Notes: a model not told the origin generated them from the sequence alone. Counted from the first letter of the stretch, positions 8,991 to 17,806 are shown. The stretch: DNA of 35,737 nt from an uncultured Prevotellaceae bacterium (GCA_949295905.1 CASFNA010000009.1:1-35737); one strand, 5' to 3'. Program-made: numbers and translations.

Positions 8991-9617
8991 CTATCTTATG
9001 AAGCTTGTCATTATGCCCGGCTCCCTCTCGGGCACGGGCTGGCCGCCGTTCTTCAGGCTCTTCAGCACCCAGGCCATGTTCCGGCCAAGCGTGCGCATGG
9101 TCTGAAGGCCCTCGGCGTCTTGCTCCGCCTCGCCCTTGGCGCGGCCGTGCACGCTGTTCCAATACTGCGAGCTTACCACGGGCATGCAGCTCATCATGAA
9201 ATACTTGTTAAGCCTGTCGAACGTAGCGCTCGCCCCTCCGCGGCGGCACACGGCGACAGAGGCCGCAGGCTTGTAGCGCAGCAGCGGCGCAGCCGAGTAG
9301 AAGAGCCTGTCGAGCAGGGCGCAGAGCGAGCCGTTGGGGCCGGCGTAATACACGGGCGAACCTACCACAATGGCGTCGGCCGTCTCCAGTTTTTCACGCA
9401 CATTATTATATAATGTGTCATTGAACACGCACCGGCCAATCTCCGCACACTTGCCGCAGACTATGCAGCCCTGCACCGCCTTCGTGCCGATTGACACGAT
9501 TTCAGCCTCTACGCCTTCCGCCTCGAGCGTCTTCGCCACCTCTGACAGGGCTATGTACGTGTTGCCCTCGCCGCGCGGACTTCCGTTAATCAGTAATACC
9601 TTCATATTGTCTTTCAT
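8991..9617 (-). CDS. Iron-sulfur flavoprotein / NADPH-dependent FMN reductase family
   Basis: A 208-aa flavodoxin-fold protein. GSPRGEGNT (residues 12-20) is the FMN phosphate loop, and VVGSPVYYAG the second flavin-binding loop. Four cysteines, Cys51, Cys54, Cys57 and Cys63 (C-x2-C-x2-C-x5-C), match the compact cluster motif of iron-sulfur flavoproteins, which bind [4Fe-4S] and move electrons in anaerobes, for example against oxygen or reactive oxygen species. The physiological donor and acceptor here are unknown. The start could be 9617 (MKDNMKVLL) or four codons later at 9605. It is monocistronic and divergent from the GH3 gene. Confidence 0.87.
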   Translation of the reverse strand: MKDNMKVLLINGSPRGEGNTYIALSEVAKTLEAEGVEAEIVSIGTKAVQGCIVCGKCAEIGRCVFNDTLYNNVREKLETADAIVVGSPVYYAGPNGSLCALLDRLFYSAAPLLRYKPAASVAVCRRGGASATFDRLNKYFMMSCMPVVSSQYWNSVHGRAKGEAEQDAEGLQTMRTLGRNMAWVLKSLKNGGQPVPEREPGIMTSFIR

Positions 9618-9654
9618 TTTATAACAACGTTGCGTTTGTTTCGTTTATCCTCTG

Positions 9655-9662
9655 CAAAGGTA
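9655..9662 (-). promoter_or_regulatory. Candidate -7 element for the flavoprotein gene
   Basis: The complement strand reads TACCTTTGC, matching TAnnTTTG, 38 bases before the ATG at 9617. The -33 region is T-rich without a clear TTG. Confidence 0.5.
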
Positions 9663-9750
9663 CTGATTAGCGGCTAAAAACGCGTAAACTGATTACCTGT
9701 TTTAGAAACAATATTACGCTTTCAGACCATGCCCGGCCACAGACACTTTC

Positions 9751-9838
9751 CCAAAAGACGGCAAAACGGAGCGCAAAAGGCGGTCTTTCGCAGCGTAAAA
9801 GGCGGCCTTTGGCAAGGCGAAAGACCGCCTTTTGAAAC
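9751..9838. repeat. 22-bp-period palindromic array C (4 units)
   Basis: Units start at 9751, 9773, 9795 and 9817. Unit 1 is degenerate in its right half (AAAGACGGCAAAA); units 2-4 read AAAGGCGGTCTTT, AAAGGCGGCCTTT and AAAGACCGCCTTT. The array sits in the divergent region between the flavoprotein promoter and the GH3 promoter. The rest of the 395-base gap holds only those promoters. Confidence 0.93.
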
Positions 9839-9968
9839 GCAAGCGGTAACACTCTGTGTTCCAGCATGTTACCGTTTGCCGCCGAAAAGCGTGGCCAAGG
9901 ACGTAGCGGAAGGGCTGATAAAAAATGTCAAACGCGGCCGATTGCACCGAAATGTAAAATTAAATTGC

Positions 9969-9976
9969 TATATTTG
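9969..9976 (+). promoter_or_regulatory. Candidate -7 element for the GH3 gene
   Basis: TATATTTG matches the consensus and lies 36 bases before the ATG at 10013. The nearest TTG (9942-9944) is 24 bases upstream, longer than usual, so the promoter may be weak or activator dependent. Confidence 0.5.
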
Positions 9977-10012
9977 CACATTGTTTATTTATTCAAGGTA
10001 AAATCTAAAGCA

Positions 10013-12601
10013 ATGAAAAACTTACTTAACAAACTCATTATGGCCGGCTGCGCCATGCTCGCCTTGTCGTGCGGCAGCAACATGCCATACCAAGACCCCG
10101 ACCTCTCTGCCGACGAACGGGCGGCCGACCTGGTAAGCCGGCTTACGCTGGAAGAGAAAGTATCGCTCATGCAATATGACTCGCCGCCCATAGACAGGCT
10201 CGGCATCAAGGGCTACAACTGGTGGAGCGAGGCCCTGCACGGCGTGGGGCGCGCCGGTCTGGCTACGGTGTTCCCGCAGTGCATAGGCATGGCAGCGTCG
10301 TGGAACGACGCCCTCGTGCAGGACGTTTTCACCGCCGTGAGCGACGAGGCGAGGGCCAAGAACAACGAGATAATAAAGAAAGGCGACCCGAAAATATACC
10401 AGGGCCTTACTTTCTGGACACCCAACATCAACATATTCCGCGACCCGCGGTGGGGACGCGGACAGGAAACCTACGGCGAAGACCCCTACCTCACGGCGCG
10501 CATGGGCGTGAGCGTGGTCAACGGCCTGCAAGGCCCCAAGGACGAGAAGTATAACAAGCTGCACGCCTGCGCCAAGCACTACGCCGTACACTCGGGCCCG
10601 GAATGGAACCGGCACGTGTTCAACGCCGAGAACATAGACCCGCGCGATTTGTGGGAAACGTACCTTCCGGCGTTCAAAACCGCAGTGCAGGAGGCAGGCG
10701 TAAAGGAGGTGATGTGCGCCTACAACCGCTACGAGGGCGAGCCGTGCTGCGGCAGCAACCGCCTGCTCCAGCAAATACTGCGCGACGAATGGGGCTACAA
10801 GGGCATCGTGGTGTCCGACTGTTGGGCAATAACCGACTTCTACACGGAAGGCGCGCACAACACCGAGCCTGACTCGGCGCACGCTTCGGCCAAGGCCGTG
10901 GCAAGCGGCACCGACCTTGAATGCGGCCAGACTTACCAGTCGCTCGTCGATGCCGTCAACGCCAGACTCATCAGCGAGAGCCGCCTCGACACCGCCGTGA
11001 CACGCCTGATGAAGGCGCGCATAGAGCTTGGCGAGTTCGACGAGGACGTGCCCTGGCGCAACATCCCGTACAGCGTGGTTGACAGCAAGGAGCACCGCGA
11101 CCTGGCTCTGCGCATGGCTCAACAGAGCATCGTGCTGTTGCAAAACAACGGCGGACTGCTGCCTCTGCCCAAGACGGGGCTGAAAATAGCCGTAATCGGC
11201 CCCAACGCCAACGACAGTGTGATGCAGTGGGGCAACTACAACGGCTTCCCGTCGCACACAATTACCCTGTTGCAGGGCTTGCAGAGCAGAGTGCCGGAGG
11301 ACAAGCTGATATACGAGTACGGATGCGACTACACGTCGTCAGTAGGCCTGCAAAGCCTCTTCGCCGACTGCCAGGCTGACGGCAAGCGCGGCTTCAAGGC
11401 ATCATACTGGAACACACTGGAGCCGGAAGGCAAGCCCGACGTGGTTACACACGTGTCTGACCCGTTCCGCTTCACCACCGCCGGAGCCATAGTATTCGCC
11501 CCGGGCGTGCAGCTGGGAGGCTTCTACGCCGAATACGAGACTACGTTCAGCCCCAAGAAGAGCGAGGAAGTGGTGTTCAGTTTCCAGACGCAGGGCAAGG
11601 CTCACCTGCACATCAACGGCAAGGAAGTGGCCGAAGCGCTTAACACAAAGAACAACAGGGCTTACGCGATGAAGGTGGAAGCCGGTAAGACTTACGACAT
11701 AAAGGTGGACTTCAAGGCGAGCGAAGGCGACTGCGCCACGCTTAACTTCGACTTCGGACGCGAGGTGCCGCTCGACATTCAGCAAAGTGTCAACAAGGTG
11801 AAAGACGCCGACGTAATCATCTTCGCAGGCGGAATAACGCCCGGACTCGAGGGCGAGGAGATGCCGATAACCGTGCCCGGTTTCCGCGGAGGCGACCGCG
11901 AGTGGATAGAACTGCCCGAAGTGCAGACACGACTGCTGGCCGAACTCAAGAAGACGGGCAAGAAAATAGTGTTTGTCAACTTCTCAGGCTCGGCCATAGC
12001 ACTGACCCGCGAGGCCGCCATGTGCGACGCGATAGTGCAGGCATGGTACCCGGGACAGGCCGGTGGCGATGCCATCGCGTCGGTGCTCTTCGGCGAATAC
12101 AACCCTGCGGGCCGACTGCCCATAACGTTCTACAAGAGCACCAAGCAGCTGCCCGGCTTCGAGGACTACTCAATGAAGGGGCGCACGTACCGCTACATGA
12201 CGGACGAGCCGCTCTTCCCCTTCGGCTACGGACTTAGCTACACCACGTTCGCTTACGGCGACGCGGCGGTGTCCGCCACCGAATTCGACGCCGACGAGGG
12301 CTGCACGCTGACCGTTCCCGTCACCAATACGGGCACAAGAGACGGCGACGAAGTGGTGCAGGTGTACATGCGCCGTCCGTCAGACAAGGAAGGGCCGGTG
12401 AAGACGCTGCGCGCATTCCGCCGCGTAACGCTGAAGAAGGGCGAGACGAAGAACGTTGAGTTCAAGCTCGACGGCAAGTCGTTTGAGTGGTACGACACGC
12501 AGTCGAACACCGTCCGCCCCGTAAGCGGAGAATACGAAATAATGTACGGCGGCACGTCAGACAGCAAGGCGTTGAAGACCGTAAAGGTCAGCCTTAAATG
12601 A
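10013..12601 (+). CDS. GH3 glycosidase lipoprotein, beta-xylosidase/beta-glucosidase type with PA14 insert
   Basis: An 862-aa exo-acting retaining glycosidase that releases terminal beta-linked sugars. MKNLLNKLIMAGCAMLALSC is a lipoprotein signal with Cys20 lipidated; the next residues (GSNMPYQD) lack an immediate acidic run, so a periplasmic location is possible. The N-terminal GH3 barrel has YNWWSEALHGVGRAG, FRDPRWGRGQETYGEDPYL and CAKHYAVHSGPE. The nucleophile is Asp269 in VVSDCW. A PA14-like beta domain (about residues 460-590) is inserted in the second domain, then PGQAGGDAIASVLFGEYNPA and a C-terminal fibronectin-III-like domain. This architecture resembles Prevotella xylosidases, hence the xylose preference, but glucosidase or arabinosidase activity cannot be excluded. 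The start at 10013 gives the signal peptide. The stop codon lies inside the terminator stem. Confidence 0.93.
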   Translation: MKNLLNKLIMAGCAMLALSCGSNMPYQDPDLSADERAADLVSRLTLEEKVSLMQYDSPPIDRLGIKGYNWWSEALHGVGRAGLATVFPQCIGMAASWNDALVQDVFTAVSDEARAKNNEIIKKGDPKIYQGLTFWTPNINIFRDPRWGRGQETYGEDPYLTARMGVSVVNGLQGPKDEKYNKLHACAKHYAVHSGPEWNRHVFNAENIDPRDLWETYLPAFKTAVQEAGVKEVMCAYNRYEGEPCCGSNRLLQQILRDEWGYKGIVVSDCWAITDFYTEGAHNTEPDSAHASAKAVASGTDLECGQTYQSLVDAVNARLISESRLDTAVTRLMKARIELGEFDEDVPWRNIPYSVVDSKEHRDLALRMAQQSIVLLQNNGGLLPLPKTGLKIAVIGPNANDSVMQWGNYNGFPSHTITLLQGLQSRVPEDKLIYEYGCDYTSSVGLQSLFADCQADGKRGFKASYWNTLEPEGKPDVVTHVSDPFRFTTAGAIVFAPGVQLGGFYAEYETTFSPKKSEEVVFSFQTQGKAHLHINGKEVAEALNTKNNRAYAMKVEAGKTYDIKVDFKASEGDCATLNFDFGREVPLDIQQSVNKVKDADVIIFAGGITPGLEGEEMPITVPGFRGGDREWIELPEVQTRLLAELKKTGKKIVFVNFSGSAIALTREAAMCDAIVQAWYPGQAGGDAIASVLFGEYNPAGRLPITFYKSTKQLPGFEDYSMKGRTYRYMTDEPLFPFGYGLSYTTFAYGDAAVSATEFDADEGCTLTVPVTNTGTRDGDEVVQVYMRRPSDKEGPVKTLRAFRRVTLKKGETKNVEFKLDGKSFEWYDTQSNTVRPVSGEYEIMYGGTSDSKALKTVKVSLK

Positions 12602-12644
12602 AAAAGAAAGTCCAAGGAGACAGCTCCTTGGACTTTCTTTTTCA
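12599..12644. terminator. Perfect 21-bp terminator shared by GH3 and MscS genes
   Basis: The bases 12599-12619 and 12624-12644 are exact reverse complements with an ACAG loop. The left arm begins with the GH3 TGA stop. The A5/T5 tracts at the stem base work in both directions for the two convergent genes. Confidence 0.9.
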
Positions 12645-12679
12645 TCTTTCTTTTCCCACCTTCTCAATCTCTAACCTTC

Positions 12680-13870
12680 TCACCCTTTAAAATCTCTTCC
12701 AGCCGGACGCTGGAAGATGCGCAGGCCGAACTCCTGCGCCATTACGACGGCATAGTCGAGCACGGAGCTTTGGAACCGCTCGAACGGAGTCCAGTCTACA
12801 AAGCGGCAGAAGCAATACAGCTCGAGCGGAAGTCCCTCGGGCGTAGGCTGCAACATGCGCACCATTATCATCATGTCGCTTTGCACGTCGGGATGGTGCT
12901 CCATGAAGTCATACATGAAGTCGCGGTACACCTGCGTATTGGCAACAGGCCCAGCAGCACCGGCATAACGCCCGTCCGTGACGTAACCCTTGGCGGCAAA
13001 CCGATCCATCTCGTCGGCCGAACAGAAGTGCACGGTGTTGGCGTCTACGTACACTGACAGCTTCAGCCGCCGCCCGCCCGACTCGCGCATACCGCGCCAG
13101 TTCTGGAAAGAGTCGCTCACGAGGGCGTAAGGCGGTATGGTGGTTATGGTCTTGTCGAAGTTCTGCACCTTGACCGTTGTCAGAGACACCTCGAGCACAT
13201 AGCCGTTGGCCCCGTACTTCTGCATGGTTATCCAGTCGCCCGGCCGCAGCATGTCGTTGGCCGAGAGCTGCACGCCCGCCACAAGGCCAAGTATGGAGTC
13301 CTTGAAGATGAGCATCAGCACGGCGGCCGACGCGCCCAGGCCTGCCAGCACGGCGGTGGCGCTCTTGTCGATGATGATGCTCACTATGAGGATGCACCCG
13401 ACGACAAATGCCAGCAGGTTGAACATCTGGTAGATGCCTTTCAGCGGACGGTTGCGCAGTTTCTGGTGCGACTCGGATATTCCGTAGAGCGAATGTATGA
13501 ACGCGCTGACGAACAGCAGGGACACAACCACCAGGTAAACGTTGCACACCTTGAACAGCACGGACTGCATCCACGGATGGTGGGGCAGCACAAGGGGCAG
13601 GCATACATACCACACCACGGGCGGAATGATGCGGCGGAAGGCACGCATGACGCGGCGGTTGAACAGGTAGTCGTCCCATGTCGCCTTAGTCCTCGCCGTG
13701 ACCTTCTGCACGGCGGGCATCACCCCGAAGCGGAAAACCGCCGTACACACAAACGAGAGCAGCGTCACGGCGAACGCCGCCACGAGCGGATACACCCACC
13801 CAACGATGTCCTCGGACACGCCTGCGGTATATCTCAGAAAGTCGATAAGATATTTGTAAATGTCGCCCAT
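12680..13870 (-). CDS. Mechanosensitive channel of the MscS family, YbdG-like
   Basis: A 396-aa inner-membrane protein that should open on membrane tension to release solutes on osmotic downshock. Hydrophobic segments include WVYPLVAAFAVTLLSFVCTA, VVWYVCLPLVLP, VYLVVVSLLFVSAFI and AFVVGCILIVSIII. The pore-lining MscS helix is TAVLAGLGASAAVLMLIF, followed by DSILGLVAGVQLSANDMLRPGDWI and the beta domain. The C-terminal part (PLELYCFCRFVDWTPFERFQS) resembles the YbdG/YnaI branch. I set the start at 13870 (MGDIYKYLIDF); the frame stays open 128 codons further upstream, but that extension runs through repeat array D and the promoter and is not coding. It is monocistronic and convergent with GH3. 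Confidence 0.9.
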   Translation of the reverse strand: MGDIYKYLIDFLRYTAGVSEDIVGWVYPLVAAFAVTLLSFVCTAVFRFGVMPAVQKVTARTKATWDDYLFNRRVMRAFRRIIPPVVWYVCLPLVLPHHPWMQSVLFKVCNVYLVVVSLLFVSAFIHSLYGISESHQKLRNRPLKGIYQMFNLLAFVVGCILIVSIIIDKSATAVLAGLGASAAVLMLIFKDSILGLVAGVQLSANDMLRPGDWITMQKYGANGYVLEVSLTTVKVQNFDKTITTIPPYALVSDSFQNWRGMRESGGRRLKLSVYVDANTVHFCSADEMDRFAAKGYVTDGRYAGAAGPVANTQVYRDFMYDFMEHHPDVQSDMMIMVRMLQPTPEGLPLELYCFCRFVDWTPFERFQSSVLDYAVVMAQEFGLRIFQRPAGRDFKG

Positions 13871-13899
13871 ACGATTAACGCGTGATTGGTTAGCGTGGG

Positions 13900-13931
13900 C
13901 AAAAATACAAAATAATGGGGAAAAAAGCAAA
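13900..13931 (-). promoter_or_regulatory. Promoter of the MscS-family gene
   Basis: On the complement strand TTTG (13928-13931) and TATTTTTG (13900-13907) are 20 bases apart. The -7 element lies 30 bases before the ATG, which also argues against the longer upstream start. Confidence 0.65.
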
Positions 13932-13995
13932 CAAAAAGCCTCATCGGGGAAGCCTCTCACGGCAGGCCGCGCAACAGGCTGTCCCTCAACGCGTT

Positions 13996-14083
13996 GCAAA
14001 AGGCCGTCTTTCAGACGGCGAAAGACGGCCTTTTGGCGTGCGATTTGCGGCCTTTCAGAATACGAAAGACGGCCTTTCAGGAT
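13996..14083. repeat. 22-bp-period palindromic array D (4 units)
   Basis: Units start at 13996, 14018, 14040 and 14062. Units 1, 2 and 4 read AAAGGCCGTCTTT, AAAGACGGCCTTT and AAAGACGGCCTTT. Unit 3 has its left half replaced (TTTGCGGCCTTTC), the same change as in unit 3 of array E. The array lies between the divergent MscS and CE8 promoters, 64 and 92 bases from them. Confidence 0.95.
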
Positions 14084-14175
14084 TATGACGCAAGCCTGCA
14101 CCCCGCCAATACAGACAAAAAACGGACAAGAACGGCGAAAATGGCGAAAATGAAAATATTTTCCGACCAAGCCGC

Positions 14176-14204
14176 TTGCATTCCAAAGATTATGCTTATC
14201 TTTG
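14176..14204 (+). promoter_or_regulatory. Promoter of the pectinesterase-pectate lyase unit
   Basis: TTG (14176-14178) and TATCTTTG (14197-14204) are 18 bases apart. Transcription should start near 14211, giving a leader of about 210 bases before the CE8 ATG. Confidence 0.65.
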
Positions 14205-14210
14205 CCAGCC

Positions 14211-14421
14211 GATATGAAGCGCCGCGGCTTTACATGGATGAAAAGCCGCCGCATTACGGCTGATTATCAATTCAACAAACAACTTAAGACGGCGCAGCCG
14301 CCACCGACAACCGGCAATACACGGGCACATGCCGCGCGATGCGGCGTGGAGGAGCAAGCCTGCAAGGAAGACTTTACACATTATATTATTATTCAATACT
14401 AACTAATCAAACAACAAATCT
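14211..14421 (+). promoter_or_regulatory. Long GC-rich leader of the CE8 gene with two hairpins
   Basis: GCGGCTTT (14224-14231) pairs with AAAGCCGC (14242-14249), and CATGCCGC (14328-14335) pairs with GCGGCGTG (14341-14348). No T-run follows either, so they are not terminators. The last 60 bases are AT-rich and free of structure, suiting ribosome access. A leader of this length is unusual beside the 30-40 base leaders of the neighbouring genes. Confidence 0.45.
14214..14402 (+). CDS. Possible small leader ORF before CE8 (62 codons)
   Basis: An open frame begins MKRRGFTWMKSRRITADYQF, three bases after the inferred transcription start, and ends 19 bases before the CE8 ATG. The product would be basic at the N-terminus and 62 aa long, with no signal peptide or known domain. 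There is no room for a ribosome binding site, so translation would be leaderless. It spans both leader hairpins, so it may simply be an open frame in a GC-rich structured leader. I do not recognise a family. Confidence 0.25.
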   Translation: MKRRGFTWMKSRRITADYQFNKQLKTAQPPPTTGNTRAHAARCGVEEQACKEDFTHYIIIQY

Positions 14422-17400
14422 ATGGTAAACAAACATTTACACGCTTTTGTTTGTACGCTCGTAGCCCTGTTGGGAGCATTATTCCCGATGGCAGCCGGCG
14501 CACAAGACGTAAACTCCGAGGTAACGGCTACATGGCCCTTCGACCTTGGAACGGAAGGACAGGCCGCGACCGTCACGCCGACGGAAGGCGGCGAATGGTT
14601 CAAGAGCAGCTATGTGATGTTGGGAAGCAACTTCACATACAATGGAACGGAAAAGCCGAAAGATAAAAACGGCAACGTTGACAACACCAACGAACCGACG
14701 CAGACAAAAATAAAATCGGCAGGGAAAGACGGTGGCGCGACAGAAAACAACGCCATCGAGTTCATGCTCTCACCAAAAACAGGAATGAAGTTCACACCGA
14801 CAAAGGTCGAGTTTACATCCTCCAAATTCGGCACGGGAGGCGGACGCTTCGACATATCATGGGTAAACGCCGACGGTTCAACCATATCATTGGCAACAAA
14901 CCAGAATCCGGCACGCAACGACGCCACCGACCCCGACGGACAACTTAGCACGAGGTTCAGCTACAATGTGACAGAAGCCATCGCTTCTGAAGGCGCATGC
15001 GGCCTGCGCATCAACGTCTACAACCTTGACGCCGGAAAGAATGTGGGTTTTGCCAATGTCGTAATAGAGGGCAGAATTGAAGGCACGGTACAGGAAGTCA
15101 AGCAGTGCAACCTCACCGTGCAAGTGTCTCCCGAAGGGGCCGGTTCTGTCAACGTACAGCCTGCCGGAAGCATGACTTTCGACGAAGGCACCGAAATAAC
15201 ACTTACCCAGACACGCAACTTCGGCTACAAGTTCGCAGGATGGAACATAGGCGGCAAGACCGTATCAACGGACAGCGAATACAAGTTCACCATAACAGAC
15301 GACACGGACGTTACCGCCAACTACGAGAAAATAGACACCTACGCCCTGACTTATGGCGCAACGGGCGGCGGCAAGGACTACATGATTACGCCGACACCCG
15401 CGCCGACGGTAATCGACGGCAAGAACATGTACGAGGACGGACAGGAAGTAACGCTCACGGCAACAGGCAACTACATACTCGATTTCGCCAACTGGAGCAA
15501 CGGCGAGACAACACCCGAGATAAAGGTCGCAATGGAACAGGACGTGAACATCACAGCGGCATTCTCGGCATCAAAGGACTGCATTGCTGGATGGGACTTC
15601 CATACAGCAGGCGGCAACGGGCGCAAGGCCGACTTCCATGCCGCCGACAACGACGCCACCACACTGACGCTGCGCAATGAGGAAGGGCCTGCAAACGGAT
15701 GGCTTGACAAAAGCTACGAGGCCGACAACAACGGATATGAGGGCAGATACGCAGTGGTCAACTGGCGCACCGACGGCCTCGGCAAATACTACTGGCAGAC
15801 AACGGTCAACGCCGCCGCATTCAAAGACATAAAGGTACGCGCCGAAATGATGTACAACTATAACGCATACACAAAGCAGGACGTGGAATGGTCTTTGGAC
15901 GGAAATACTTGGCACCTGCTCGGCTCATACAACATAGAAGGAAGGAAAGCCTGGACCGAAGAAGAGTTCGCCGTCCCTGCGGAAGCCGACAACCAGGAGG
16001 CTGTGTACATCCGTTGGAAATCAGACACAAGCTCAAACGTTGACGGAACAGAATCAAACAACGACGGCATAGCCATCGCCGGCATATACATCACTGGCGT
16101 ACAAGAGATAGTTGACGACGGAATCGCACCCAAGCTCGTGTCTACCGTCCCGGCGGAAGGCGCAGACAACGCCTCGGCCAACGGGCGCATAGTGCTCAAC
16201 TTCGATGAAAAGGTCAAAATAAAGGAAGGTACGGCCGCGACGCTTGGAGCACAAGAACTGCAGCCTGTCGTATCAGGAAAGAGCATCATGTTTGAATACA
16301 GAGGCCTCGACTACTCCACCCTGTATACATTCACACTGCCCGGGAACACGGTAAGCGACCTTACCGACAACTACATCGCCAGCCCCATAACGCTGAACTT
16401 CACCACAATGACAAAGCCGGTGGTCACTAAAGCAGAATTCGACTTCATCGTACCCGACGACGGTTCGATAACAGAAGCCTTCACTGCGGCGGCCGCACGC
16501 GAGAACACGGCCAACCAGTTCCGCATCTTCGTGAAACAAGGCGACTACGTAATACCTGCATCAGAAACATCAACCCCAATCACCGGCTCTGACGGCAAGG
16601 AATACGACAACCCGATAACCACACTGAACACGCCCAACGTGTCAATCATAGGCGAGGGAATGGACAACACATCGTTTGTCAACACCGTGCCTTACACCGC
16701 CCCAGGCACAAAAAACCCGATAGAGGGACTTGGCAAATGCGAGACGTTTGAATTCGGGAAAAACGCCACAGGCATATACATGCAGGACATAACCGTTAAA
16801 AACGGCCTTGAGGACAACACCGGACGAGGAGCCGCGCTTGAAGACGGAGGCAACAAGAACGTGTTTAAAAACGTGCGCCTTTACGGCTATCAGGACACTT
16901 ACCTGTCCGATAACCAGAACGGACGCTTCTACTTCGAAGGCGGCGAACTGCGCGGACGCACTGACTTCCTTTGCGGCAAAGGCGACGTATTCTACAACGG
17001 AGTAACCCTCGTAATGTGCGAAAAGGGCGGATATCTCGCAGTGCCTTCCGTGCCCAAACAGTACGGCTACATATTCAAGGACTGCGTCATCAAAGGCGAA
17101 AGTGACGACGTTGACGGCAACTATACGCTCGGACGCCCATGGGGAGACGGCACTCCCATCGCGCTGTACATAGACACCAGGATGGAAGCCCAACCGTCTG
17201 CAATAGGATGGGCCGACATGGGTACAGGATGGCCGGAACGCTTTGCGGAATACAACTCAACAACATCGTCGGGCACGGTCATTTCACTTAACGACAGGAA
17301 AAAGACATTCAACGGCCATGAAAACAATCCTTCGCTGACAGAGGAGGAAGCCGCATTCTATACTGTAGAAAATGTCATGGGAGCCGATGACGACTGGAAT

Positions 17401-17799
17401 CCCACATCATTGACCGAACAGGCGTCAGCTCCGACAAACGTTGTCATCAACGGCACCACAATGACATGGGACAACAGCGACTACATACTCTGCTGGGCGG
17501 TATGCAAAGACGGCAAGGTGGTTGACTTCACCATAGAGCCTACATACACAGTCACAGACACCAACGCGGAATACTCCGTGCGTGCAGCCAACCAGATGGG
17601 AGGCCTCGGCGAAGCAACCAAAGCGACAACCGGCACCGGTATTGACGAGGTTGAGACCGATGAAGCGGGCAAGACCGTAAGCACAGCATACTACAGCGTG
17701 CAGGGTGAACGGGTAAGCAGCTCGTACCGGGGCATCGTGATAGAAGTAAAAACCATGGCGGACGGCAGCAAAGCCGTGCGCAAGACCATAAGGAAATAA
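14422..17799 (+). CDS. Modular secreted pectin methylesterase (CE8)
   Basis: A 1125-aa exported enzyme that removes methyl esters from homogalacturonan. A signal peptide (residues 1 to about 27, ending AAGAQ) is followed by an N-terminal beta module, two InlB-B-like repeats (YKFAGWNIGGKTV and LDFANWSNGETTPEI contexts, about 230-390), a jelly-roll-like segment from about 395, and an Ig-like Big_5 domain (about 570-670, DDGIAPKLVSTVPAEGADNA). The catalytic beta-helix lies at about 675-980: GYQDTYL with Gln824/Asp825, GRTDFLCGKGD with nucleophile Asp848, and LGRPWG with Arg905, all the CE8 active-site residues. The tail (YYSVQGERVSSSYRGIVIEV) resembles Bacteroidetes T9SS sorting tails, suggesting secretion to the surface. 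It is followed after 91 bases by PL1, probably on one transcript. Confidence 0.93.
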   Translation: MVNKHLHAFVCTLVALLGALFPMAAGAQDVNSEVTATWPFDLGTEGQAATVTPTEGGEWFKSSYVMLGSNFTYNGTEKPKDKNGNVDNTNEPTQTKIKSAGKDGGATENNAIEFMLSPKTGMKFTPTKVEFTSSKFGTGGGRFDISWVNADGSTISLATNQNPARNDATDPDGQLSTRFSYNVTEAIASEGACGLRINVYNLDAGKNVGFANVVIEGRIEGTVQEVKQCNLTVQVSPEGAGSVNVQPAGSMTFDEGTEITLTQTRNFGYKFAGWNIGGKTVSTDSEYKFTITDDTDVTANYEKIDTYALTYGATGGGKDYMITPTPAPTVIDGKNMYEDGQEVTLTATGNYILDFANWSNGETTPEIKVAMEQDVNITAAFSASKDCIAGWDFHTAGGNGRKADFHAADNDATTLTLRNEEGPANGWLDKSYEADNNGYEGRYAVVNWRTDGLGKYYWQTTVNAAAFKDIKVRAEMMYNYNAYTKQDVEWSLDGNTWHLLGSYNIEGRKAWTEEEFAVPAEADNQEAVYIRWKSDTSSNVDGTESNNDGIAIAGIYITGVQEIVDDGIAPKLVSTVPAEGADNASANGRIVLNFDEKVKIKEGTAATLGAQELQPVVSGKSIMFEYRGLDYSTLYTFTLPGNTVSDLTDNYIASPITLNFTTMTKPVVTKAEFDFIVPDDGSITEAFTAAAARENTANQFRIFVKQGDYVIPASETSTPITGSDGKEYDNPITTLNTPNVSIIGEGMDNTSFVNTVPYTAPGTKNPIEGLGKCETFEFGKNATGIYMQDITVKNGLEDNTGRGAALEDGGNKNVFKNVRLYGYQDTYLSDNQNGRFYFEGGELRGRTDFLCGKGDVFYNGVTLVMCEKGGYLAVPSVPKQYGYIFKDCVIKGESDDVDGNYTLGRPWGDGTPIALYIDTRMEAQPSAIGWADMGTGWPERFAEYNSTTSSGTVISLNDRKKTFNGHENNPSLTEEEAAFYTVENVMGADDDWNPTSLTEQASAPTNVVINGTTMTWDNSDYILCWAVCKDGKVVDFTIEPTYTVTDTNAEYSVRAANQMGGLGEATKATTGTGIDEVETDEAGKTVSTAYYSVQGERVSSSYRGIVIEVKTMADGSKAVRKTIRK

Positions 17800-17806
17800 G
17801 CCTTCA

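Noticed and set aside
9866-10012. 49-codon extension of the GH3 protein
   Set aside because: It overlaps the predicted promoter (9969-9976), and the lipoprotein signal begins at 10013.
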